Positions 9,384-16,893 of a stretch of 64,000 bases of DNA are shown here, piece by piece. Within the stretch, counting starts at the first letter, position 1; every line of letters begins with the position of its first letter. The notes beneath the pieces are model-generated. The model was not told the DNA's origin, did not search any database, and saw only the letters and a list, made by a program, of their open reading frames with translations. The DNA is taken from NCBI RefSeq assembly GCF_900167145.1, contig NZ_FUWG01000002.1, positions 310,001-374,000 of the forward strand, read 5' to 3'. The position numbers were made by a program, and so were the translations under genes. This DNA is from Treponema porcinum. Its GTDB lineage: Bacteria > Spirochaetota > Spirochaetia > Treponematales > Treponemataceae.

Positions 9384-9794
9384 CTACCACTCAATCCGTC
9401 TGTTTTTCTTTATCATTGATTTTATTTTTTTCTGTTTAAGCCGTTTTTCTACGGATTCTTTTGTCGGTTTTGTCTTTTTGCGCTTTTTCTGCGGTTTTAC
9501 GGCTTTTACGATGATGTTTTCCATTCTAAAAAGGGCGTTTGCACGGTTTCGTTCCTGATAGCGTTCATCGTCTGCGTATACAAAAAGACAGTCTTCTTTA
9601 TTGATGTTCGGGCGTAATTTTGTGCGGATCAGGATTTTTTCTTCGTCAGAAAGACCTTCAAGCGATTTTACTGGAATTGCTGCGTGGACTTTTGTATTTA
9701 CTTTGTTTACGTTCTGTCCGCCTGCGCCTCCGCTGCGTGAAAAAGTGAGAACAGCATTTTTTTCGATGGATTCGTGCAGTTCTTCGCGGTTCAT
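9384..9794 (-). CDS. arfB: Peptidyl-tRNA hydrolase ArfB, ribosome rescue factor
   Basis: Releases nascent peptides from ribosomes stalled on messages that lack a stop codon. The 136-residue protein has the release-factor catalytic GGQ loop in SRSGGAGGQNVNKVNTKV (about residues 20-37) and a basic Lys/Arg-rich tail (QKKRKKTKPTKESVEKRLKQ), the segment that ArfB inserts into the empty mRNA channel. No codon-recognition domain is present, which separates it from RF1/RF2 and matches the usual ArfB length of about 140 residues. GGAG precedes the ATG on the minus strand. It lies downstream of aspS, from which a hairpin at 9823-9859 separates it. Confidence 0.92.
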   Translation of the reverse strand: MNREELHESIEKNAVLTFSRSGGAGGQNVNKVNTKVHAAIPVKSLEGLSDEEKILIRTKLRPNINKEDCLFVYADDERYQERNRANALFRMENIIVKAVKPQKKRKKTKPTKESVEKRLKQKKIKSMIKKNRRIEW

Positions 9795-9822
9795 CTGCGG
9801 ACTCTCCTTTTTTAATTTTAAA

Positions 9823-9859
9823 GATATTCTGGTTTATGAAAAACATAAACCAGAATATC
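9823..9859 (-). terminator. Hairpin between aspS and arfB
   Basis: GATATTCTGGTTTATG (9823-9838) pairs over 16 bases with CATAAACCAGAATATC (9844-9859). On the minus strand it follows aspS and is trailed by a T/A-rich tract, so it can terminate aspS or attenuate transcription into arfB. Confidence 0.7.
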
Positions 9860-9879
9860 CGTCGGGGCGGGCTTTCGCC

Positions 9880-11712
9880 TTATTCTTCCCTTTCAGTTAC
9901 AGTAATGTGAAGATCCTGCAGTTGCTTTTCGTCTACGACAGACGGACATTCGTCCATCGGGCAGGCGGCAAGATTGTTCTTCGGGAATGCAATTACTTCG
10001 TGTATGCTTTCTTCGTGGCGCATAAGCATAATCAGGCGGTCAAGTCCCGGAGCAATTCCACCGTGCGGCGGCGCACCGAATTTAAACGCCTGTACAAGAA
10101 ATCCGAATGCTTTTTCGGCGCGCTCGCGGCTGTAGCCTACGATTTCAAAAATGCGCTCCTGCAAAGCCGGGTCGTTAATACGCATACTTCCTGAAGCAAG
10201 TTCGTATCCGTTCAAAACAAGGTCATACAAGTCGCCCTTTACTGCGCCCGGGTTACTTTCAAGCATGTCCCAGTATTTTTTCTGCGGAAGGGTGAACATA
10301 TGATGTTCCGTTTCCCAGTGATTTTCTTCTTCATTCCAGGCAAAGTACGGAAAGTCGATAATCCAGGCAAAGTGGAATTCATCGGCCGGATTGTACAGGT
10401 TCAGGTCTTTTCCAAGCTGCTTTCGGACTGCACCGAGCGCAACGCAGGCAACCTGCCATTTTTCATCGCTTACGAACAGAATAAGGTCGTTCTTTTCTGC
10501 ACCTAGCTTTGAGCAGATTTCTGCTTCTTTTCCGGCATAGAATTTGGAAATTCCGCCTTCGAATATTCCCTCTGCATCAATTTTCATCCAGGCAAGACCT
10601 TTAGCCTTGTAAGTTTTTGCAACTGCTTCAAGTGATTCGATGTGCTTTCTGCTGTATTTGTCGGCAGCGTTTTTTACGACAAGCGCCTTTATTCCGCTTC
10701 TTTTGTGCCGTTCGATTGACTTGTCTGCATTTGCAGCACCTGCCTTGAATGCGTTGAAGTCTGCAAGCTCTGCCATAAATGCGGCGTCCTGCATTTTCAT
10801 ATCAAAGCGAAGGTCAGGCTTGTCGCTTCCGTACAGGTCAAACGCGTCTTCCCAGGTAATCCTGTCAAAATGAGCTGGCAGATTGTAGTTCAGCGTTTTC
10901 TTGAAGATGTACTGCATCATTCCTTCTGTGGTTTCAAGAACTTCCTCGCGGTTTGTAAAACTCATTTCCATATCAATCTGCGTGAATTCCGGCTGGCGGT
11001 CACCGCGTGCATCTTCATCGCGGTAGCAGCGTGCAATCTGGAAATATTTGTCAAATCCGCTGACCATAAGAAGCTGCTTGTACAGTTGCGGACTCTGCGG
11101 AAGGGAATAGAATTTTCCCGGATGAACGCGGCTTGGAACAAGATAATCGCGTGCGCCTTCCGGTGTAGATTTTACGAATGTAGGTGTTTCGATTTCAAGA
11201 AATCCTTTTGACGTAAGGTATTCGCGCGTTGCAAACATAACCTGACTTCTAAGGATAATGTTCTGCTGCATAGGGTCGCGGCGCAGGTCAAGATATCGGT
11301 ATTTAAGGCGCAAATCTTCGTTCGGAAGGACAAGAGTTCCGTCCTTCTGGCGCACTTCTTCGATTGAAAAAGGCAGTTCCTGACTTGTTGTAAAAATTTC
11401 GATGTCAGTTGCTTCTACCTCAATTTCACCGGTCGGCATATCTTTGTTGATGTCTTTTTCTGCGCGTGCATTAACGACGCCTTCCACCGCAATACAATAT
11501 TCACTTTTAAGACCGGCGGCAATCTGCCTTACCTTTTCGTCTGCTTTTTCGCCGACCATAACCTGCGTGATTCCGTAACGGTCGCGCAGCCGTATAAATA
11601 AAAGTCCGCCTAAATCGCGGGTGCGGCTTACCCAGCCGTTTAATACAACTTTCTTTCCCGCGTCGCTTTTACGAAGCTCACCGCAGGTAACTGTTCGCTT
11701 AGAATTTTCCAT
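9880..11712 (-). CDS. aspS: Aspartyl-tRNA synthetase
   Basis: Class II enzyme that charges tRNA-Asp. The 610-residue length is that of the bacterial type with the GAD insertion. An N-terminal OB-fold anticodon-binding domain (residues 1-110, GWVSRTRDLGGLLFIRLRDR) precedes the catalytic core: motif 2 with RCYRDEDARGDRQPEFTQID (about 218-237) and motif 3 with GIAPGLDRLIML near residue 550. The insertion domain lies between them. No Shine-Dalgarno sequence precedes the ATG. A good promoter (TTGTAA, 17 bases, TAGAAT) ends only 9 bases before it, so the message is predicted to start within two or three bases of the start codon. The crcB gene is divergent. Confidence 0.96.
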   Translation of the reverse strand: MENSKRTVTCGELRKSDAGKKVVLNGWVSRTRDLGGLLFIRLRDRYGITQVMVGEKADEKVRQIAAGLKSEYCIAVEGVVNARAEKDINKDMPTGEIEVEATDIEIFTTSQELPFSIEEVRQKDGTLVLPNEDLRLKYRYLDLRRDPMQQNIILRSQVMFATREYLTSKGFLEIETPTFVKSTPEGARDYLVPSRVHPGKFYSLPQSPQLYKQLLMVSGFDKYFQIARCYRDEDARGDRQPEFTQIDMEMSFTNREEVLETTEGMMQYIFKKTLNYNLPAHFDRITWEDAFDLYGSDKPDLRFDMKMQDAAFMAELADFNAFKAGAANADKSIERHKRSGIKALVVKNAADKYSRKHIESLEAVAKTYKAKGLAWMKIDAEGIFEGGISKFYAGKEAEICSKLGAEKNDLILFVSDEKWQVACVALGAVRKQLGKDLNLYNPADEFHFAWIIDFPYFAWNEEENHWETEHHMFTLPQKKYWDMLESNPGAVKGDLYDLVLNGYELASGSMRINDPALQERIFEIVGYSRERAEKAFGFLVQAFKFGAPPHGGIAPGLDRLIMLMRHEESIHEVIAFPKNNLAACPMDECPSVVDEKQLQDLHITVTEREE

Positions 11713-11721
11713 AATATGTTT

Positions 11722-11750
11722 ATTCTAGTATTTCACGCTGATTTTTACAA
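11722..11750 (-). promoter_or_regulatory. aspS promoter, near-leaderless start
   Basis: Minus-strand TTGTAA (11745-11750) and TAGAAT (11722-11727) have 17-base spacing. Only 9 bases lie between the -10 box and the aspS ATG, with no ribosome-binding site. Confidence 0.6.
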
Positions 11751-11870
11751 TAATTAACAGCCCGGATGAAAGACAGAAGATGCCGTTCTTGTAAAATCTG
11801 TAGCCGTATTTGTGTATGAAAAGTGGAACGGGGCAGGAAGAATTGTAGTATTCGGTGTACGAATGAAATG

Positions 11871-11879
11871 TGATATAAT
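11871..11879 (+). promoter_or_regulatory. Extended -10 promoter of crcB, leaderless
   Basis: TGATATAAT (11871-11879) is a perfect -10 hexamer with the extended TGn element, 6 bases before the crcB ATG. The -35 region is weak, as is common for extended -10 promoters. A fluoride riboswitch is not recognisable upstream. Confidence 0.6.
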
Positions 11880-11885
11880 CTGCGT

Positions 11886-12278
11886 ATGATTTTGAATATA
11901 CTTTGCGTTGCATTCGGCGGAGCTTTGGGTGCATCACTTCGCTATGTGATTTCGCTTGTGCCGGTGAAGTCTGTTTTTCCGTTCCAGACTTTTTTTACGA
12001 ATATTCTGGGTTGTTTTATCGTAGGTGTGATTGCGGCACTTGCCGCAGGAGCCGTGCATAAGGCGGACGGACAGATTTCCCCTGTGCTTGTTTTGTTTTT
12101 GAAAACAGGTTTTTGCGGTGGATTTACGACTTTTTCTACGTTTGCACTTGAAAGCGCAGGGCTTTTCTCCGGAGGACACGCATCAGCCGGCGGCGTATAT
12201 GTTGCGCTTACGCTGATTTCCGGAATTATATGCGTGTATCTTGGAGAACTTGCCGCCGGATTTATCCTGGGAAAATAA
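11886..12278 (+). CDS. crcB: Fluoride channel CrcB/Fluc
   Basis: Small inner-membrane channel that exports fluoride. The 130-residue protein has four membrane segments and the family motifs GGALGASLRYV near the N-terminus, TNILGCFIVG in the second helix (the Asn lines the pore) and GFCGGFTTFSTF (Phe-box region) in the third. This is the usual length of a single-domain Fluc, which works as an antiparallel dual-topology dimer. The ATG is fixed by the family start. Its -10 box ends 6 bases upstream, so the transcript probably begins at or next to the A of the ATG. It is divergent from aspS and converges with proC. Confidence 0.93.
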   Translation: MILNILCVAFGGALGASLRYVISLVPVKSVFPFQTFFTNILGCFIVGVIAALAAGAVHKADGQISPVLVLFLKTGFCGGFTTFSTFALESAGLFSGGHASAGGVYVALTLISGIICVYLGELAAGFILGK

Positions 12279-12299
12279 TGTGCCGTTCAGAGGACTGTG

Positions 12300-13091
12300 C
12301 TATTTTCCAAGATTTACTGATTTTTCGTATGCGACGGTTACTGCCTGAATTACGGCATTTCTGAAACCGTTTGATTCAAGGGCTGCAACGCCCTCAATTG
12401 TCGTTCCTGCCGGCGAGCATACGGAATCTTTCAGGACTGCCGGATGATTTTTTGTTTCAAGAACGAGCGCGGCAGAACCTTTTACGGTTTGTGCAGCATA
12501 CGTGTATGCCTGTGAGCGCGGCATTCCGCATCGTACAGCAGCATCTGCAAGCGCTTCTATAAACATAAATACGAATGCCGGTCCGGAGCCGCTTACTGCT
12601 GTTACGCAGTCCATAAGTTTTTCCGGAACAGCCTCGACTTTTCCGGCGGCGCTTAAAATCTGTTTTGCTTCTTCAAATTCTTCAGCCGTTACCGACGCGC
12701 CGCTTGTTACGGCAGTCATTGCTTCTCCGATTTGTGCGCATACGTTCGGCATCATTCTGATAAACCGGGCTTTCGGGGCAAAACTTTCAAGTTTTTCAAT
12801 TTTTACGCCGGCTGCCATAGAAATGACAACCTGTTTACCGGTAATTTTGTCTTTTATTTCATCAAATACGTCTTTTAAAAACTGAGGCTTTACGGCAATA
12901 AAAATGTAGTCCGCGCCTTTTATTGCATCTTCATTTGACCCTGCAAAAACAGCTCCTGTTTCTTCAGCAAATTTTTTCCCCATTTCAGAGTTTTTATCCG
13001 TTACGGTGATGTCTCCGGCGTTGTATTTTTTGCATATGGCACGCATAATTGCTCCGCCCATTGCCCCGGTTCCTATACAAGCTATTTTCAT
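12300..13091 (-). CDS. proC: Pyrroline-5-carboxylate reductase
   Basis: Last step of proline synthesis: NAD(P)H-dependent reduction of pyrroline-5-carboxylate. The 263-residue protein has the N-terminal Rossmann motif IACIGTGAMGGAIM, the FIAVKPQFL segment, and the C-terminal dimerisation domain with AVSGSGPAFVFMFIEALADAA and the signature around SPAGTTIEGVAALE. The length is normal. The ATG follows a strong ribosome-binding site (GGAAGG). It is the last gene of the proA-proB-proC operon, 22 bases after proB. Confidence 0.96.
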   Translation of the reverse strand: MKIACIGTGAMGGAIMRAICKKYNAGDITVTDKNSEMGKKFAEETGAVFAGSNEDAIKGADYIFIAVKPQFLKDVFDEIKDKITGKQVVISMAAGVKIEKLESFAPKARFIRMMPNVCAQIGEAMTAVTSGASVTAEEFEEAKQILSAAGKVEAVPEKLMDCVTAVSGSGPAFVFMFIEALADAAVRCGMPRSQAYTYAAQTVKGSAALVLETKNHPAVLKDSVCSPAGTTIEGVAALESNGFRNAVIQAVTVAYEKSVNLGK

Positions 13092-13113
13092 ATTATCCTT
13101 CCTTTTTATCAGT

Positions 13114-13914
13114 TCATTGTGCCAAAAATAAAGTTCCTTTTGCGCTGCCGTTCAGAAGACCGTCGATGATGTCAGGCGTCGAGCCGTTTGCAAGCAGCAG
13201 CGGAATTCCATAGACAGTTGTTTTTTCCGCCGCCTGAATTTTAGTTTCAATTCCGCCTGTTCCGAATGAGTTTGTGCTTCCGATTTTTATAGAATTCCTT
13301 AAATTCTGGATGTTCTCTACCGTTTCAATGAGCCGTGCATCTGGATTAGTTTTAGGATTGTCAGAGTATACGCCGTCAATGTCGCTTAACAAAATCAGAA
13401 GGTCTGCGCTCCAGAGAATTGCAGAAAGCGCACTCAGGTTATCGTTGTCGCCTATAGAAAATTCGTCTATTGAAACAGAATCGTTTTCGTTTACAATCGG
13501 TACGATGCCCTCATCTACAAGCGTGAACATCGTATTACGGATATTCAGTGAACGGTGGTCGTTCTTAAAGTCGTCTTTTGTAAGCAAAAGCTGACCGATA
13601 TGCAGGTTCTGTAAGGAAAATGCTTTCCGCCACTGGCTCATAAGTTCTACCTGTCCGATTGCGCACAGTGCCTGCCGGAAATGCACGTCCTTTTTACGAG
13701 CCCATTCCCTCGTGATTGATATTCCGGAAACCTGCGCTCCAGACGAAACGAGAATAACCTGTTTTCCCAAATCTATAAGATTTCTGCATTGCCGCGCGAA
13801 ATTCTGCATAAATTCCGTGTTCTGCGTGCCGTCTTCTTTTGCAAGCGTATTGCTTCCGATTTTTATCACGATTTTTCGTGCTTCTTTGAATGTCTTTGAA
13901 ATTGCTTCACTCAT
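13114..13914 (-). CDS. proB: Glutamate 5-kinase, short form
   Basis: First step of proline synthesis: phosphorylates the gamma-carboxylate of glutamate. At 266 residues it contains only the amino-acid-kinase domain (KIGSNTLAKEDG near residue 18, VSSGAQVSG near 57, NENDSV near 140, IGDNDNLSA near 152, and ADLLILLSDIDGVYSDNP near 168) and lacks the C-terminal PUA domain of the E. coli enzyme. Short forms of this kind are known. It lies 20 bases after proA and 22 before proC on the same strand. Confidence 0.95.
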   Translation of the reverse strand: MSEAISKTFKEARKIVIKIGSNTLAKEDGTQNTEFMQNFARQCRNLIDLGKQVILVSSGAQVSGISITREWARKKDVHFRQALCAIGQVELMSQWRKAFSLQNLHIGQLLLTKDDFKNDHRSLNIRNTMFTLVDEGIVPIVNENDSVSIDEFSIGDNDNLSALSAILWSADLLILLSDIDGVYSDNPKTNPDARLIETVENIQNLRNSIKIGSTNSFGTGGIETKIQAAEKTTVYGIPLLLANGSTPDIIDGLLNGSAKGTLFLAQ

Positions 13915-13934
13915 ATTTTTACCGGTCTGCCTTT

Positions 13935-15200
13935 TCAGCGGATTTGACCGTCTCCGTCTATAAAATATTTTATTGTTGTAAGTGCTTTTATTCCCATCGG
14001 ACCGCGCGCGTGAAGTTTCTGCGTACTTATTCCAAGTTCCGCTCCAAATCCGAATTCGCCGCCGTCGGTAAACCGCGTTGAACTGTTTACGTATACGCAG
14101 GCGGCATCTATTTTTGCCTGAAACAGTCGTGCATTTGCGCGGTTTTCGGTGATGATGCTTTCTGAATGTTTTGTGTTGTGGCTGTTTATGTAGGTGATTG
14201 CTTCTTCTACGTCATCAACTGCTTTTACACAGCAGATGTAGTCAAGGAATTCGAAGCCATAGTCATCTTCAGTTGCGTGAAGCAGGTATTCTGGAACTTC
14301 TGGTTTTGCAAGAACAGAATAGCAGAAATCATCCGCACGCAACTGAACCCTTCCGGCAAAGCGTTCTTTCAGAAGAGGCAGGAATTTTTCTGCGATGCGC
14401 CTGTTTACCAAAATACATTCGATTGCGTTGCACACGCCCGGACGCTGGATTTTTGCATTTTCGGCGATTTTTACTGCCATTTCAAGGCTGGCTGATTCGT
14501 CTACATAAAGATGACATACTCCGCTTCCGGTTTCAATTACGGGAACGCGCGCATTTTCTACGACAGTCTTGATGAGACGGGCGCTTCCTCGCGGAAGGAC
14601 TACGTCTATTTTTCTGACTGCGTTAAGAATTTGCTGAACGTCGTTGTGACCTTCACTGTCCGGCTCAACAAGTGCAATTGCGTCAGGAACGCCATCCTCC
14701 GTTTTGGAAAGCGCATCCTGTATAATAGAAACAATTGCCCTGTTTGAATTGTATGCGGAAGACGAGCCGCGCAGAAGAATTGCGTTTCCGCTTTTGTACG
14801 CAAGGCAGAACGCATCCACCGTAACGTTAGGGCGGCTTTCATAAATAATCGCTGCCACACCCAGCGGAACGCGCACCTGCCGTATCGTAAGACCGTTCGG
14901 CGTTTTCCAGCCGGCGGTTTCTTCTCCAATCGGGTCGTTCTGCAAGATTACCGTTCTAAGGCTTTCTATAATGGAATCAATACGCCTGTCATCAAGGGAA
15001 AGCCGGTCAACAAGTGTTTCTTTCATTCCTCCTGCACGGGCATTTTCTATGTCAGTTTTGTTTGCGGTGATGATTTTTGCGCGTTCCGCATCAAGCGCTT
15101 TTGCAACTTCTTCAAGCGCCCTGTTTTTCTGAACGGCTGTCTGCAAGGCAAGAACCTCTGCTCCGTTCCTCAGCGTTTTGTATGTACTGTTTAAATCCAT
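13935..15200 (-). CDS. proA: Gamma-glutamyl phosphate reductase
   Basis: Second step of proline synthesis: NADPH-dependent reduction of gamma-glutamyl phosphate. The 421-residue protein belongs to the aldehyde dehydrogenase superfamily, with VPLGVAAIIYESRPNVTVDAF near residue 110, the cysteine nucleophile in IQRPGVCNAIECILV near 255, and the C-terminal FGFGAELGISTQKLHARGPMG. The open frame runs from 15206, but the ATG at 15200 has GGAG at the right distance. It is the first gene of proA-proB-proC. The terminator of the preceding unknown gene lies just upstream. Confidence 0.95.
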   Translation of the reverse strand: MDLNSTYKTLRNGAEVLALQTAVQKNRALEEVAKALDAERAKIITANKTDIENARAGGMKETLVDRLSLDDRRIDSIIESLRTVILQNDPIGEETAGWKTPNGLTIRQVRVPLGVAAIIYESRPNVTVDAFCLAYKSGNAILLRGSSSAYNSNRAIVSIIQDALSKTEDGVPDAIALVEPDSEGHNDVQQILNAVRKIDVVLPRGSARLIKTVVENARVPVIETGSGVCHLYVDESASLEMAVKIAENAKIQRPGVCNAIECILVNRRIAEKFLPLLKERFAGRVQLRADDFCYSVLAKPEVPEYLLHATEDDYGFEFLDYICCVKAVDDVEEAITYINSHNTKHSESIITENRANARLFQAKIDAACVYVNSSTRFTDGGEFGFGAELGISTQKLHARGPMGIKALTTIKYFIDGDGQIR

Positions 15201-15235
15201 AATCAATTCTCCGTTAGGTCAAACCGTTCAAAAAG

Positions 15236-15266
15236 AATAAAAAAAGCCGGAACAAATTGTTCCGGC
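15236..15266 (-). terminator. Rho-independent terminator
   Basis: On the minus strand a 10-base stem (GCCGGAACAA with its complement, 15246-15266) is followed by a T run. It ends the gene at 15281-15814 before proA. Confidence 0.85.
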
Positions 15267-15280
15267 GCCGTTGTGTCGTT

Positions 15281-15814
15281 TTAGTAATTTGCAAGGAAAT
15301 ACATTCCGAGCAAAACAGCATTACGGCACTTGTCTTCGGGCCATTCTGCTGAAAGAGGAAGGCTTTTTATATACCACCAGAAAATACCGAATTCCGGGTC
15401 AATGCGCAGCGAGTATTCCGCAAAATCGTCAGATTTTGTCTGCTGTCCGAACATAAGGTAAACGGCGTTAGCCAGTATCTCAAGGAATTTTGTATAGGAT
15501 TTTTTCCAGTCAACAGGATTTTTGAAAAGAACGTCAAGCTTGAACAAAATTTCTTCTTTAAGTGCAACGTCTGATTTTTCTACCCAGGTTTTTTGAATTA
15601 ACAGTTTAAGATTGTTTTTGAAACTTAAAATTAATTTGTTATGGTCATCATTTGTGGAAGCGGAAAAACTTCCCGAATAGCCGAACATCTGCGCAATCAA
15701 GTCAACGTCAGCATTTTCATTGCCTGTACCGGTAGTGAAGTCTGCTACTGCGCGGACTGTCTTTTCGTCTATAAATTCTGAAATTAGGATTGCTACCTTT
15801 TCTGATAAAGCCAT
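15281..15814 (-). CDS. Hypothetical protein, leaderless
   Basis: I do not recognise this 177-residue protein. It is soluble and mostly helical, with a conserved-looking centre (FKNNLKLLIQKTWVEKSDVALKEEILFKLDVLF) and an aromatic C-terminal region (FGIFWWYIKSLPLSAEWPED). The open frame extends to 15859. However, the extra N-terminal codons contain a near-consensus promoter (TTGATA, 17 bases, TATTAT) whose -10 box ends 6 bases before the ATG at 15814, so I place the start there. Neither possible start has a ribosome-binding site. A strong terminator follows, so it is a single-gene unit, back to back with pyrF. Confidence 0.7.
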   Translation of the reverse strand: MALSEKVAILISEFIDEKTVRAVADFTTGTGNENADVDLIAQMFGYSGSFSASTNDDHNKLILSFKNNLKLLIQKTWVEKSDVALKEEILFKLDVLFKNPVDWKKSYTKFLEILANAVYLMFGQQTKSDDFAEYSLRIDPEFGIFWWYIKSLPLSAEWPEDKCRNAVLLGMYFLANY

Positions 15815-15820
15815 AACCGA

Positions 15821-15849
15821 ATAATAGTTTTTTATCAGTAAATTATCAA
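15821..15849 (-). promoter_or_regulatory. Near-consensus promoter, leaderless
   Basis: Minus-strand TTGATA (15844-15849), a 17-base spacer, and TATTAT (15821-15826). The -10 box ends exactly 6 bases before the ATG at 15814. Confidence 0.75.
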
Positions 15850-15911
15850 GTAGGTACATAGAAGTAAATTCCGGTGAAAAAAAAGGGTATGCCTGTTTCC
15901 GTATGTGATTT

Positions 15912-15939
15912 TTGTGCTGTAGAAAATCCTTTTTATAAT
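15912..15939 (+). promoter_or_regulatory. pyrF promoter
   Basis: TTGTGC (15912-15917), a 16-base spacer, and TATAAT (15934-15939). This predicts a leader of about 9 bases before the ATG at 15955, with no Shine-Dalgarno sequence. Confidence 0.6.
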
Positions 15940-15954
15940 CAGTATATTAAATGT

Positions 15955-16884
15955 ATGATTACGAAACATAAAATGCAGGAATTACAGGAGCGTGCAGAAA
16001 AGTACGGTCCTTTGTGCGTCGGACTGGACACTGATCCGTCTTATATCCCTGACTCTGTCGTGAAAGCGGTCGGTTCACGGGAAGAGGCTGTTCTTACTTA
16101 TAACAAAGAAATTATCCGTCGTGTTGCGGCTGATAAAAGCGCATGCTGCTTTAAAGTTCAGATTGCATATTATGAAGCGATGGGCATTGCCGGAATGAAA
16201 GTGTATGCGCAGACTCTCAAGGCTGTGCAGGATGCAGGACTGACTGCTATCTCTGACATCAAGCGTGGCGATATTGCCGCTACAGCCGGGGCGTATGCGC
16301 GTGCTCATTTTACAGGTGATTTTGAAACGGACATTATTACGGTAAATCCTTATATGGGATTTGATACGCTTAAGCCGTTTACGGAATACGCTTCTCCGGA
16401 AAAAGGCGGAAAGGGTGCGTTTGTGCTTTTGTGTACGTCAAATCCCGGAATGACAGACATTGAACATCAGGAACTGAAAGACGGTTCTCTTCTTCTTGAG
16501 CGAGTAGGTTCGGAGATCAGCCGGATTGGTGCAGAGTTCAAATCTTTCTATCCTGAACAGACGTGCGGTGCTGTAGGAGCAGTTGTAGGCGCAACGCAGG
16601 AAAAGGATGCGCGCAGGCTTCGCGATATGTATCCGGATACGTTCTTTTTAATTCCGGGATACGGTGCGCAGGGCGGTGCGGCGCGCATTGCGGCAACGCT
16701 TCTTGACAAAGCCGGAGGAACGGTAAATTCAAGCCGCGGAATTTTATGCGCCTGGCAGAAAGATAGTGATTTAACGGAAAAACGGGAGGCAGGCGCATTG
16801 AGCCTTGCCGATATTGCTTCTGCGGCGGCAAAAGCTGCTATATTCAGCAAGGAAGACCTGCTGAATGCAAAAAAATCACTGTAG
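15955..16884 (+). CDS. pyrF: Orotidine 5'-phosphate decarboxylase, type 2
   Basis: Converts OMP to UMP, the last step of de novo pyrimidine synthesis. The 309-residue TIM-barrel protein has the type 2 start (GPLCVGLDTDPSYIPD), the catalytic ISDIKRGDIAATAGAYARAHF (Asp-x-Lys-Arg-Gly-Asp) near residue 100, and the late phosphate-binding loop FFLIPGYGAQGG near 225. The frame is open from 15874, but the upstream part carries a promoter and looks non-coding, so I take the ATG at 15955; the Met six codons later is an alternative. The pyrKD fusion follows after only 9 bases, so the two are cotranscribed. Confidence 0.93.
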   Translation: MITKHKMQELQERAEKYGPLCVGLDTDPSYIPDSVVKAVGSREEAVLTYNKEIIRRVAADKSACCFKVQIAYYEAMGIAGMKVYAQTLKAVQDAGLTAISDIKRGDIAATAGAYARAHFTGDFETDIITVNPYMGFDTLKPFTEYASPEKGGKGAFVLLCTSNPGMTDIEHQELKDGSLLLERVGSEISRIGAEFKSFYPEQTCGAVGAVVGATQEKDARRLRDMYPDTFFLIPGYGAQGGAARIAATLLDKAGGTVNSSRGILCAWQKDSDLTEKREAGALSLADIASAAAKAAIFSKEDLLNAKKSL

Positions 16885-16893
16885 AGGTGGAAT

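Noticed and set aside
9221..9439. Short protein reading across tRNA-Arg(CCG)
   Set aside because: The frame runs through a perfect tRNA and its terminator, so it is a chance open frame.
11760..11885. Fluoride riboswitch in front of crcB
   Set aside because: The conserved crcB-motif blocks are not recognisable and the promoter lies directly before the ATG, leaving no leader.
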